From the NCBI GenBank assembly GCA_946800325.1, contig OX326957.1, positions 23,127,554-23,191,553 on the forward strand: a stretch of DNA of 64,000 nucleotides. Reading direction: 5' to 3'. The notes beneath the pieces were generated by a model. The model searched no databases. It was not told where the DNA came from and saw only the letters and a program-made list of their open reading frames with translations. Position 1 is the first letter of the stretch. Each line of letters opens with the position of its first letter. Shown piece after piece: positions 1 to 12,797 of the stretch. The position numbers and the translations under genes were made by a program. Source of the DNA: Luzula sylvatica (Eukaryota > Streptophyta > Magnoliopsida > Poales > Juncaceae).

Positions 1-482
1 TTTGAGAGCAATGATTAATGAAAACATTAAGGAGAAAAGACAATACCTAAAAGGAAAATTTCAATTTTGCTTTACACTATTAGTATTCTCTTTAACTAAA
101 AGAAGCGAATAATGACTGAATTAATGCTGAGAATGGACAATACTACTAACAAAACCTAAATCATGAAAATTGGACAATACTCAAATTCCATCAAATCACA
201 GGGGCAAAATCAGAAAAAGGTCGCATTCACAACCCAAGTGTCTGTATACATCTGGGTTCTGATTTCGATTTTGATTTTGATTGTGGCTTTGTCAACGAGT
301 CATTTTCCATGCAAATATAATCGAGTCGCAAAAATCAGAATTCAGACCAGTCGCAAAAATCAGAAAAATCTGCCACCTGACTCCAAATCGCCGCTGCCTC
401 CAAACTGCCGCGTCGCCTCCTGGCTCAGTCGCGTCTCCAAAATCAGTAGAAAGTCCAACGCTCGCCAAAATCAGAGCATGCA
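1..482. other. No gene recognised; sequence downstream of the VPS13-like mini-gene
   Basis: AT-rich DNA with short imperfect repeats of a 'cgcaaaaatcagaa' type word around 325-365 and 415-475. Frames open here in both strands show no family resemblance I recognise. It lies 3' of the minus-strand mini-gene and may include its 3' untranslated region. Confidence 0.4.
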
Positions 483-1577
483 CTAAGTTTTCAACATAGA
501 CCCAATCTGTTTTGATATTTTCGTCTCCAATTTTGAAAAATAAAAGACCCATTTTGGCAAAGTGAGAGTATTCGTGGAATATGCCTCTCGTGAAGGCCAC
601 CAACTGCTCTTTGACGAAGCCTTCTTCCTCGAAGCCTCCTTGGTTTTCACAGACTCCACCTTAGCATGTGCAAGTAATCTAAATGAAGCAAAAAAATAAA
701 AATTATATATATTGCGCATGCCGCGTTATATATAAAATGGAATATTATTTGATTACCTCCAAAGAATGATGATTTTGGAATCGAGAGTGGTCTCGATTTG
801 CCTGAGTTCGGAAACATCTGCATTGTTTGGTTGTTGGAGAAAAGCGACATAAAATTGCACATAGCGCCGTCGTAGCTGACAATGATGCTTGATTCTCTCC
901 CACGACACAAAGTAACTAACCAAACCAAAATTATTTAATGAAAAATAAATTGATTTTCAAATGATTTAATTAATACGTACCAGAGTTTCTTCTGGCGCAA
1001 AGCTGCCAACATAGCATAGCGCCACCAAGCACGGGGATCTTCTAAAACGGGGATTATAGGCCGCAAGTGAGACACCTCAACACGAGTCTTGTATCGTGAA
1101 AACGTCTCTAACAATTTTATCCCATCATAGTACTGAGCCCAGAGTTCCAACAAAAAATAATAAAAAATCAAATTAAATAATAAAATTGAAGCCAAATATG
1201 AGGAAAATTAAGAGAGTAAGTACCTCAGTAACAGATAAGGAAACGTCAGGAAGAACAAGGGAAGCCTTCTCGAAAGGCAAATTTCCTTCCTCTCTTTCTT
1301 GCTTCCCAATTCGATGGTATTTCAGGACTCCATTTATCGGTGAAACCAAGTATTTTCTGTTAGATGCCCAACGAGATTTCGATTCTGCCGATATTTCATC
1401 TATTCCATCTTGAAATATCTACAATAAAAAAAATTCAAAATATTATTTACTAAATTTCTAAACCCTAAGTAATACAAAGGGGAAGCCAAAATAAGAGAAG
1501 CTAACCTCACTCCATTCGGTAGGATTCAAATCCTTCCACTTTTTGTTTGGAAATCTGCGAGTATTGTTCAAGGACAT
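483..1577 (-). CDS. VPS13-derived mini-gene (internal VPS13 segment, five exons)
   Basis: Exons on the minus strand: 1577-1506, 1418-1224, 1132-981, 915-757, 678-483. Joined they give 257 codons plus TAG with no interruption; every junction is GT-AG and keeps phase. Recognisable plant VPS13 stretches appear in order: KKWKDLNPTEWSE-IFQDGIDE (exons 1-2), RKYLVSPINGVLKYHR (exon 2), SRYKTRVEVSHLRP and WWRYAMLAALRQKK (exon 3), SWERIKHHCQLRRRYVQFY (exon 4), LLAHAKVESVKTKEA (exon 5). VPS13 proteins are giant bridge-like lipid transporters of several thousand residues acting at membrane contacts. This copy holds only a segment just after the usual chorein N-terminus and ends in about 30 unrelated residues after SSWWPSREA, so a lipid-transfer role is not supported. 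The exon 3 acceptor (CAG|TAC) seems to have lost two residues found in the family. It is either a chimeric small gene or a recently captured fragment that is still open. Confidence 0.72.
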
Positions 1578-1860
1578 TGCTGGGCCTCCTAAGGATCCGG
1601 AAATTTGACAGTGATCGGAGGAAAGCGAAGCATGCGTGGTGGGCGTGGAGAAGAAATCGACACCATGAATCGCCGGAGACCTGGAGAAGAATCGCGAGGA
1701 GGAAATCGCCGGAGACTTGGAAAAGGATCGTGAATAGTCGGAGACCTATCCAGAAGAAGGATCGCGACGGTGGAAGGTTCGCCTCAGATCTGGTCGTCTC
1801 GCCTAAATCGCCTCAGAGGAAGGTTTGAAGGTTTTGTCCTTTTTTTGCTTCAAAGAGTGG
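1578..1860 (-). promoter_or_regulatory. Presumed 5' leader/promoter of the VPS13-like mini-gene, with imperfect 20-25 bp repeats
   Basis: GC-richer than its surroundings and directly upstream of the minus-strand ATG. Read on the plus strand it holds about three imperfect repeats around 'cggagacctggaagaatcg' (roughly 1670-1765). It has no VPS13-like coding sequence, so the mini-gene's upstream region was not inherited from VPS13. The role is inferred from position only. Confidence 0.3.
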
Positions 1861-1998
1861 AAGGTCTGTCGTGGGAGAGGATTATTGTTGGTTTATCAAC
1901 TTATTTACAAAAAGGTCCCTCCGTCTGTAGTTTATATAAATTTTGATCGTATTATAAAAAGTCCATCCGCCTCTACTTGTATTAATTTTTGGTCCTTG

Positions 1999-2027
1999 AA
2001 TTCTTTTTGTGGATTCTAGTTAGCATT

Positions 2028-2050
<23 letters not shown>
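1999..2050. repeat. One end of a small inverted-repeat element next to a (CT)n run
   Basis: The words 'gaattctttttgtggattct' and 'agttagca' match the right terminus of the element at 45940-46177. They are followed by (CT)n, 2029-2050. The other end is not visible here. Confidence 0.4.

Positions 2051-2085
<35 letters not shown>
2050..2085. repeat. (AT)n microsatellite
   Basis: About 17 AT dinucleotides following (CT)n; the next transposable element begins exactly where the run stops. Confidence 0.95.
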
Positions 2086-2088
<3 letters not shown>

Positions 2089-2290
2089 AGGCTAAACTAC
2101 TTAATTAAGTACCAACATTTTGGTACTTAATGCTTTTTCACCATTGGATTTGTATTGAGATTTGTATTTTTTCATGATGATCATGAAAGTTTGTGCACAT
2201 CATTAAATGCACAAATCTCGATGCAAATTCAATGGTGAAAAAGTATTAAGTACCAAAACGTTGGTACTTAATTAAATAGTTTAGTCTCCC
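2086..2290. mobile_element. MITE, near-complete foldback, family 1 (GGGAGGCTAAACTAC termini)
   Basis: The left end GGGAGGCTAAACTACTTAAT is matched by the inverted right end GGGAGACTAAACTATTTAAT, and pairing continues almost to the centre (about 205 bp in all). It is non-coding and flanked on both sides by (TA)n. Related copies or halves lie at 3430-3559, 3630-3831, 50091-50216 and, more diverged, 55211-55400 and 46251-46320. The superfamily is not certain because the TA tract hides any target-site duplication. Confidence 0.8.
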
Positions 2291-2292
2291 TC

Positions 2293-2295
<3 letters not shown>

Positions 2296-2389
<94 letters not shown>
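2296..2389. repeat. (TA)n microsatellite
   Basis: About 46 TA units between two unrelated MITEs. Confidence 0.95.
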
Positions 2390-3330
<941 letters not shown>

Positions 3331-3559
3331 TATAGCACCGCTACGGCCAATATATTTGAACGCTTCATGCTATAGTAGTGCGCTATAACGTTGCTGCGGA
3401 ACAAAACGCTACAGAGCTAAATTTCAAAGCGATGCATTTAATGATGAGCACAAACTTTCATGATCAACATGATAAAACACAAATCTCGATGCAAATCCAA
3501 TGGTGAAAAAACATTAAGTACAAAAATGTTGGTACTTAATTAAATATTTTTGCTTCCCT
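3331..3559. mobile_element. Remnant with CGCTATAGC words followed by the right half of a family 1 MITE
   Basis: 3331-3425 holds several 'gctatag' words and no coding sequence. 3430-3559 matches the right half of the family 1 MITE ('cacaaatctcgatgcaaatc', 'gttggtacttaattaaat', ending 'cttccctc') and abuts (TA)n on its outer side. Confidence 0.5.
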
Positions 3560-3596
3560 CATATATATATATATATATATATAAGTAGGTTAGCCT

Positions 3597-3629
<33 letters not shown>
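3560..3629. repeat. (AT)n tracts around a short family 1 terminus
   Basis: Two (AT)n runs (about 3560-3582 and 3601-3628) separated by 'aagtaggttagcctcccta', which is itself a family 1-like terminus. Confidence 0.85.
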
Positions 3630-3632
<3 letters not shown>

Positions 3633-3831
3633 GGCTAACTTATTTAATTAAGTACAAAAGTTTTGGTACTTAATAATTTTTAGCTATTATATTTACATTG
3701 AAATTTGTGTATTTAATGGTGTGCACCAAATTGCATGGAAAAATACAAATATTAATGCAAATTCAAAATTCAATGATTAAAAATAATTAAGTATCAAAAA
3801 ATGTGTACTTGATTAATTAGGTTAACCTCCC
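3630..3831. mobile_element. MITE, family 1 variant (GGAGGCTAACTTATTTAATT), ~202 bp
   Basis: The left end GGAGGCTAACTTATTTAATT pairs with the inverted right end GGAGGTTAACCTAATTAATC. The halves are complementary across most of the length. The left edge touches (AT)n and the right edge is about ten bases from the next (TA)n. Confidence 0.75.
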
Positions 3832-3836
3832 TTTTG

Positions 3837-4496
<660 letters not shown>

Positions 4497-4563
<67 letters not shown>
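4497..4563. repeat. (TA)n(GA)n compound microsatellite
   Basis: TA units to about 4525, then GA units to 4563, ending exactly at the terminus of the next element. Confidence 0.95.
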
Positions 4564-4568
<5 letters not shown>

Positions 4569-7500
4569 ACTAAAAAACTTATACAAGTTGTACTAATTTT
4601 TTGCTTGAGGATTTTTAACCCTCAGATTTTCATCATGATTCGTGCAACTTTTCAAATACACGCTCTCGTTAACTTGTAACGTCCACTTCCGTTAATGAAT
4701 GAGAGCTACGTCAAAAACTTGATTCTCTATGTCAAAACCTCCACTCGCCTTCTACCTTCCTCTCGCGAGCTCAGCGGCCTCCATGCCCAGACCAACTGTC
4801 TAAAGCTCTCAAAGGTGACCTAAACTGGATCTCTCGGAAGAAAAGTATATCTATGGAGCTCTCACCACGGCTCTATCCTTCCATTTGTGTTGAGGGTGTG
4901 GCGATGAGACCAAAACTGGATTTCTGGACGATTTTTACTTTCAGCTAACATGGCCCAATGTCAGAGGTAATAATTATTTTAATATATTCATGACCGCATT
5001 GCATTCATTTTAAGTTTTTGTAGAAATTGTTCAGTTTCGGTTGAATTGTGTGCTGATTTTATTGATCATTTATTAATTTTGTCAAAATTGACTGATTTTG
5101 GATGAATTGGATCTTAATTGAGATTTTTAACTATTAATTAAACTTTTATGATGCCAAATAGGGCTATGCTTTAAGCATTGGGGATAGTTTTGATGAATCA
5201 TGGGTTGATTGAGGGTAATTAGGGTTCATTAAGCTATTTTAGGGTTTATTAGGAATGATTGGAGAAAATTATAGCTATTAGGTTATTTCTAGGGCTGAAT
5301 AATTTATTATGATATAATTAGGGGTTTATTTTATTTTATTAGGCTTTAATTGTGATGTTTATTTATTTTTCCAGCAGTGCATTCAGACTGTGTTACGTAC
5401 ACAATATGCTAATGATGTACATCGCATTCAGTTGGCAACAATTACCGATAATAATGTAATGATGTTATAGCGAGATTGGAGTCCCAGTATTGGTACAAGA
5501 AGGTAATGATGTTATAGCGAGATTGGAGGTCATTCGTGCTGAACATTACATGGCTCTAATAGTTTGTATGATTTTATGAGATGCGAGATATGTTGAATAA
5601 ATTTGTTTGAAGGTGATACTAGTTACGCTTAAGGGTCTTGAATGTCAATTGTAATGGATGTGTAATCAATTTGTTGAAACTATATGGATGTGTGTTGAAT
5701 TTGTTGAAAATTTGTATGGAATGACAAAAAAATTAGGTACCATGTCATACTTTATATATAACTAGCGTGGGACCCGCGCCATTGCGCGGGCTCATTTTTT
5801 AATATTTTTATTTTATTTAGTCTTGTACTTATTTGTGTGTTTTGGTTTAGTGCACTCGACGGATCGCAATTTTTTTTTTCATCACATCACTTACGAAATG
5901 TGGACTATTCGTACAGAAAACAGGCTGTCATTACTTATTAGGCATTACATTTTTTATTCTCACGCAGAGATGAAGCGTTGCGTGTTAAATTATTTTTTTG
6001 GTCATTGTATTTATCGCATGAACAAAACATAAAAACCGGTAATAGTCGTTAAATTACAAACAAAAAAATTTGACTATTTGTTTTCCTAAATTTTTTCTTT
6101 CATCAATCTTCATCACCATCGGATCTGAAATTTATTTTGAGATATGGCACATCCCAAGAATCATATCTTCCCGAACATGCAAAACAAATGCGAACAAAAC
6201 ATCTTAACAACGAAATTCGTTTTAGTACTTTCCCACAATGATGATTATAATGAAGATTAAGCATACAATATTTTTAAGATCTGAAAACTCACATCGCTGA
6301 TCAAACCCTAAACATTCAAAACATTAGAGCATTAAACTACAAAATAAAATAAAGAATTAATTAGTTCATGAAAAAAAGAAAATATCAAAAAAGAAAATTT
6401 TGTAAAATATAAAAATATCAAAAAGTACTCCAGTAAAAACAGAAAATGAAAGAAATAGCCATACAATATTTGAAAATAGCAAGCAGACCCCTCGAAAAGT
6501 TTAAAATTGCAAAATTATCCTTCAAGATCTGAATATATCAAATATATCTTTGAAAATATGAAAATTACAAACTTAGCTTTATTAAACATGGGAAGCATAT
6601 AAATAACCCTAAAAATTAGGAAATATGAAATTATGAAAACACGTAAAAAGTGAATGTCAAAAATAACCCCATTAAAGGAAACATAATGTAAAAATACTTG
6701 TATAATACTTAAAAAATATCAAACAGATCCCTGGAAAATTGAAATTTTCAAAACTGTCGTTTCAAGATCCAGAAATATAAATTATAACCTTGAAAATACA
6801 ATAAATGGAATGATAAGTCTTACAAATAGCGAAAATATGGGATATACCCTTCAAAAATACAAAATGGTAAAAAGTTATGAAACTTCATGAACTGAGATCG
6901 TTAGAAAATATGTTTATTTCTGAAATTATTCACAATCAAAATATTTATAATTTTTTAACTCGGAAAATAGTAACAACTATTGTTATTAATTATTGTATTT
7001 ACCATAATCGTCGAGTGGAAAACTTTACATGTAATTTTTTTAATGTAGCAAACTAAGAAAGACAAAAATCTGATAAATAGCCAGTTTCATAAACCTTGAA
7101 AACCAAGAATGAAGAAAATGTATGTGAGAATTACTTCACCGTTGCCCATATTTCAGAATTTTGGTCGTATGACTGGTATTGATGAGCCATCGCCTTCTCT
7201 CTACATCCACCACCGATACTTATGCCCAAATAACCTAAAATCAAAATTAACAATTTAAGTTAATTCAATTTACTTAAGTGAGTGCATTCACATACTTGAG
7301 TATATTAGTTCTGAAAAATAAAAATATGGAAAAATTACAAAGAGGCCCATGTATACTTGATAACCAAAACAAACCCTACACTCATACACCAAGTAAATAC
7401 GAAAATTACAAAGTAGCTTTATCTGGGAAGTATATAAATAATCTTAAAAATTAAGAAATATGAAATTATTTTTTGACAAACTCGGGAATAAATCATTACC

Positions 7501-9950
7501 AAACAATGGGGTTGTGCAAAAGTTAGACCATACTTGGCGGATTTACATATTTACCATTCTAAAAACCACAAATGTCATATTTATTATCGAGAATTTCCAT
7601 TTTTAATTATTTGAAAAGCTTAAAGGATACTAAAATTAATTATCGAGAATTTCCATTTTTACCCCTGCTAGGACTGTGTTCTTGTTTTAGCATCGATAGT
7701 TCCTCTGTGATTGCGACGCACCTTTAACTTTTTAATAATAAATTTAATTATTTGAAAATTTAATATTGTTTTGTGAAAATAAATAAATTAATTAATAAAA
7801 AATGAAACTTACAATTGATTTTTGTTTCTCTTATTTGTATCGAACTTCATGAATGTGGACCGTCACTTCAAGTTCTTGGTCCAGCCATTGTTGTAACAAT
7901 TTTTCGCTCATTTATTTTATTTTAAAAAATAATAATAACTGAAAGTATCATGTAATAATTTTATAAAATACCAAATATACCCCTATATTTTAGAAAAATA
8001 TTAATTATACCCCTAAAATTTCTGGAAAGTATCACACATATCCTATTGTTTTTCAAATTATCAGAAATAACCCCATAATTTCTGAAATTATGGAGAACAC
8101 CCCTATAATTTCAAGAAATATAAAATTAACCCCAAGATATCCATAAATGAACATTTTTTCCTAATTAACACCTAATCCGTCTAATCGAAAATTATATGTA
8201 CCCCTGAATTCCACATCTTCCATTACCTCAACTTCAACTCATTGACCTGTTTATGTTTACTCTTCCATTACTCGATAACTTGCAATCTCACCTTCCAATT
8301 ACGGGTAAGTGTTATTATTTTCATTTTTGAGAAATGAGGATGAAAACATGCAAATGGCCACTATCGATGACATGTCACTCGAAGCACCTCGGCTCGATCT
8401 GTTTCGTAGCAAAAATATCACGGCGCAGCGCAAAGTCGGTGACGAAAGCCGCCTGAAAAATGCCCAAAAAAATGCTAGAATTAGAGCCCCGTAAAATAAT
8501 AAAAATTATCACGGATTAAACCAAAAATCGCTATGTATATTAAAAGTCCAACCTTACTTCGCCGTGTTCTTCTGAGAGAATCTGAGAGAGAATGAGAGCG
8601 AGAGGAGAGGAAAGGAAGGGATTATATTTAGAGAGCTACAGTAACTACGACGCTACAGTAAATGCGACGTGGAAGCGGGATTTTACGGCCCAATGAGAGG
8701 GATTAGTACTATTAATAATATAAATGATAACATATATCTGTTGAGAATATAATGACTTTGTTCAAAATTCAATGACAAAATTTATAATATTTTGTAATTA
8801 AGTTGGTAACTGCAGAATAATACATAACCTGTTAAGCCCATACATACTCTGGTACACGCATAAACTAGTAGAAATACCTGTTTAGCACATTCGATACAAT
8901 CTCACAATACACATATTCGGTACACATAGAAATTCAATACATAATACATGTCAATACAATTTTTCCCTACAATTTTTCTAGACTATCTTAAGTGAGCTTG
9001 TTGGAAAAACCTTCATTCCATACAATTTTTCCAAATCTCTCTAAGCTCTTGACATGATTGCCTACACTATCTACGCCAAGGTTCATGCTCCTAAATGTTC
9101 ATGAAATCACTCAAAAAAACTAAAACAACAGAAATGACCAAACTTCTTTGACATTGTAATTGGAGCTTCGCTTGCATATAAGAAATAATCGAACAGTAAA
9201 TTTCAAAATTAAAATAAAACCGAACCTGATTTCTTCCTTTCATAGCCATTGAAATAATTTTGGGTTCGCACTATCTGCTGGATTAGAAAGCTATTGAAGT
9301 AAAAAACAAATCAAAAAAATTTATTTTCAAAAAGAAGAATGGTGAGAATAAAATAGGGGTGAAATGTTATACTGAATCGCCCAAATCAAAGCATCAATCA
9401 TGCGACCGCCAAGACCAATTTTTCTGGATTAGGAAGCTATTGAAAAAATAAAAATTGAAGCATCAATCGCCAAAAATAAACAAAACAAAAATTACAAATT
9501 AATCACCAAAATCAAACCATTACTTGAAATTATTGAACCCACCTTCGAACCGCCAAGCCCAGTTAGGTCGACCAGACAAATCCTAAAGTTCTTGAGTGTA
9601 AGAAACCCATCAATCGAGCGACGAGGAAGAAGGGGAGAGGAGATTTTGAACGATTTCCTTATCGTGGCGACCGGCGACGAGGAAGAAGGAGAGAGTTGGA
9701 CATGCCTTCGTATGAATTCGAAGAGAAGAGAAATGAGGAAAAACCCAATCGTGCTACTTATTCGAGGTATAACTTTGTAAAGTTGTGTTGACGGAGAGAG
9801 GAGAATATTAATAAACAGAGTAAGGAGAAGAACTAAACGGCAGGTTATTTTTAACACACATACCAATCTAACGATGATCTGATGATATCCAAGGGTTAAA
9901 AATCCTCAAGCAAAAAATAGAAGTAACTTGTACAAGCTATTTAGTTACTC
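4564..9950. mobile_element. 5.4 kb inverted-repeat element (GARTAACTAAA termini) containing a nested Helitron
   Basis: The left end GAATAACTAAAAAACTTATA pairs with the inverted right end GAGTAACTAAATAGCTTGTA, and the match continues through TTTTTTGCTTGAGGATTTTT and 'aaccc' (about 60 bp well matched, then weaker). Outside each end lies a GA or TA microsatellite. Removing the nested Helitron (5762-8727) leaves about 2.4 kb. I see no transposase; 4564-5761 and 8728-9950 hold only a 26-bp direct duplication (near 5455 and 5504) and GC-richer stretches at 4740-4900 and 9590-9720. It is probably a non-autonomous, Mutator-like long-TIR element, but the superfamily is inferred. Confidence 0.65.
5762..8727 (-). 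mobile_element. Helitron (non-autonomous), minus orientation, 2966 bp
   Basis: On the minus strand the 3' end has a GC hairpin (CCCGCGC-aatg-GCGCGGG, at about 5774-5790) followed a few bases later by CTAG at 5765-5762. The 5' end reads TCATTTATATTATTAATAG from 8727. The host bases are A before TC and T after CTAG, the classic Helitron A|T target. The 5' portion contains leader-like CT-rich sequence (8560-8690). No Rep/helicase was found. 6300-8150 carries many degenerate copies of a 'ccctgaaaat..gaaaat' word. A short minus frame near 7910-7830 starts MSEKLLQQWLDQELEVTVHI but was not assigned to a family. Confidence 0.7.

Positions 9951-9986
<36 letters not shown>
9951..9986. repeat. (TA)n(GA)n compound microsatellite
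   Basis: Separates the 5.4 kb element from the 7.0 kb element; both termini touch the tract. Confidence 0.95.
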
Positions 9987-9990
<4 letters not shown>

Positions 9991-11981
9991 GGCTATGGTG
10001 TTTTTAGGAGCATCAAAGGTGTTGGTGCTCACAATTTTTTAACCGTTTGATACGTATGGAGATTTGAGCATGATAGATTACATTTATGCACTTAACGATC
10101 CGTTGGTATTAATTTTCTCCGTTACCCTTTCTCTCTGTTCTTTTTCCTCTTTATTATGACTTCGTTTCTTTCAATACTTCTCTCTCAGATGCACTCTTTA
10201 ATGGAGAGGAGAGATGAACCTCCATGAACTTTATTGATCAATTTTCTCTTGCTCTCATGGAGAATGGAGATGAACTCTCCAACGATCAATTTTCTCTCAC
10301 GAGATGGGCTGCTCTCTAGTCAAGGATTTCTTTTCCGAGTGTAAGTAGGTTAGGTCAGTTTCTCGCTGGTAGCAAGCTGCTGTGGAGCCGCCTTGAAGAA
10401 TCTCGCTCGATTAAGCATGGTGTAGGCGGAGACTATTTCTCCCCGTGCTGTAATCACCCCAATTTGGTTGAAAAATCCAGTTTCTAGTCAATCGATATCA
10501 ATATTTCGTCCATTATATCAATTCTAATTTCAATTTCCCCTTATTAGGTCGATACAATTTAAAACTCAGAATCACTAGATTAAAACGAAGGAAGCAAATT
10601 CATAAACCTCTCATCGCAGGATCAAGCACCGTACCTAAATTTGACCAGAATCAATTTCAATACCAATATATGGTACATCAGAACTAGCAATGCGGCACAC
10701 ATTTCAGCCCTATGTACATGTAGAAGAATACTCTGGTACATCAGAACTAGCAATGCGAACAAATTTCATGAACTTGACATTATTCCTTTAGTGCCTCTGT
10801 TATTTATTTGTTATATTTTAGAAATTTCTCGTGTCTAATATGGGTGAAAATGATGACGGTTAAAGATTTGCATGTCCCTAATTCCTTAATTGTTTAGATC
10901 AAATTCGTGAGTGTTGTTTTGTATTTATCTCAGTTAAGCAAAACAAAGGTTGAAATTAAATAGGATGACCACGAAGTAATTTTAATATTTTATAGGAGAA
11001 TTATTTTGACATTGATCTTTGAGACTATTTGTTTCAGGGCATAAACATTGATCTGTTGGTGGATTCCCAGGGCCTTCACTCGACTTAGAGGTCACAATTT
11101 CACACAAATTATCGACAATGCTCCGGTCTCGAGCCTCCGTTCAATCCGGGCCTCGACTCTATCAACTACTTGATTGCGGCCTACATGATCAATTGAAGCA
11201 AAATGAATAAAATGATATTATATGAATGAAATTGTAATTCAAGGATTATTTCCATATTTTAAAATTTCATGGAGTTCTATTTTGTAATTTTAGTTTTATT
11301 GGTACAATTCATGTATAATGTACTTGGCACTATCCAATATTTATGTCCATATACAATTCATTTTCAAATATAACACTGGTACCAACCCAATATATTGGTG
11401 CCATTAAAGTTCATATGTATTGCATCCCAATTATCCATCACTACAACGTTACAATCTCAATTATCTATCTCAACAAAGTTACACAATGTCTAAACTCTCT
11501 AACCACAACCATAACCCTTATAATACAATCCATTTCGTCTCGACTAATTATAATTGTAAACCAAATCGTATACCTAACCAGCCCCAAACCATTGTGGCAC
11601 CGGTTGATGTTCGTACAGAGATGCCAGTTTAGGTACCAGACTACCACTCGATGTTCGTACGTACCAGTCATGCCAGTTTATTAGGTGCTAGTCGATGATT
11701 GTACCAGTCATGCATGTTTAGGTACTAGTCAATGTTCGCTGCTTAAATATCACTGTGAGAGTTCAAGGTAGAACTGCACATATTGCAATGGCGCACCTCA
11801 TTTGCCCGTTTTCAGATTTGAAGATTATGCGAAAAGGTCCTCATAAAATTCCAATTTGCTAAATCATCTGCAAAATGTGGACAATTAGGAATTAAAAAAT
11901 ATTCGCGATGTAAAAATCATGGTTAAATAAATACATGTAGCAGCAGCCACCGTCGCAGGGGCGGAAAAACAGAAAAAAAAT

Positions 11982-12786
11982 TTGGAGCTGAACCAGGGAC
12001 CAAAAACGGCTCGCGACACTATACCAGGCCCTGCAGCGAAAAAAAATTTGGAAAGGAAACGGGGGATCTCGTCAGCGACAGGAACTGTCGCGGGTACAAA
12101 AATGGCGCCGAAATTGATACCGGATCGGGCAACCGCTACGGATCCTATTGAAGACAAGGATGAAAATTCTTTGACCCATGTCGACATCGGGATTGAGGCC
12201 GAGAGTGACCCCACCCGGGCACCTCCCCCCCCCCCCCCCCCTCAATCGGACGGGTTAGCTCCCGCCCAAAAAAACCATCCACGAAACTAAGAGAAAATTT
12301 GGCATCCTCGACAAAAGGAAAAAAACAAATCGAGAACAAGATGGCCCAAAGCAAAAAAAACGAGGGTTAAAACACTAATCAAACGGCTAATAAAAGAGGA
12401 CATCTCCGACAAACCACTTACCCCCGACTTGATTACCAAAATACACGAAGCGCTAAATATACCCTCCCCTCTCCTAGTACTAAAGGAAAGCGAATTAATT
12501 GACCTTGAAAAATTAAAACCGATCGAACCTCCTTTGGTTCGGATCAAGCCGGTAGAAAGAAACAAGGAAAAGAAAAAAATAAGGACAAAAAAGGAAAAAA
12601 AAAAACATAATTTTAAAAAATAAATTATCAAAGTTCCTCGACCGAACTAAAATTAAACAAAACAAATTTTCAAAATTAAGAATAACACACCCGTCTAATT
12701 CGCCTTCATCCTTGTTGCTTAAAGGAAAATCAATACCAAGGGATATCATCAAGGAAATGGATGAAGGAACCGAATCAAAGGACTAA
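11982..12786 (+). pseudogene. LINE ORF1 remnant (stop codon and frameshift)
   Basis: From an ATG at 11982 one frame runs through a proline run encoded by a C tract (about 12227-12241) to a TAA at 12288-12290. The same frame then continues with a lysine-rich segment to 12623, and a different frame reads on with similar composition (KLRITHPSNSPSS, DIIKEMDEGTESKD) to a TAA at 12784-12786, 11 bp before the ORF2 ATG. Assignment as ORF1 rests on position and charged composition. I do not see the CCHC zinc knuckle common in plant LINE ORF1, so this may be only its C-terminal part or a different leader. Confidence 0.45.
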
Positions 12787-12797
12787 ACAATGTTATC

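Noticed and set aside
9492..9866. 124-codon minus frame near the right end of the 5.4 kb element
   Set aside because: No family resemblance; it overlaps the inverted-repeat arm and GC-rich leader-like sequence.
11982..12354. Minus-strand frames overlapping the LINE ORF1 region and 13133-13570
   Set aside because: They are shadows of the LINE reading frames.
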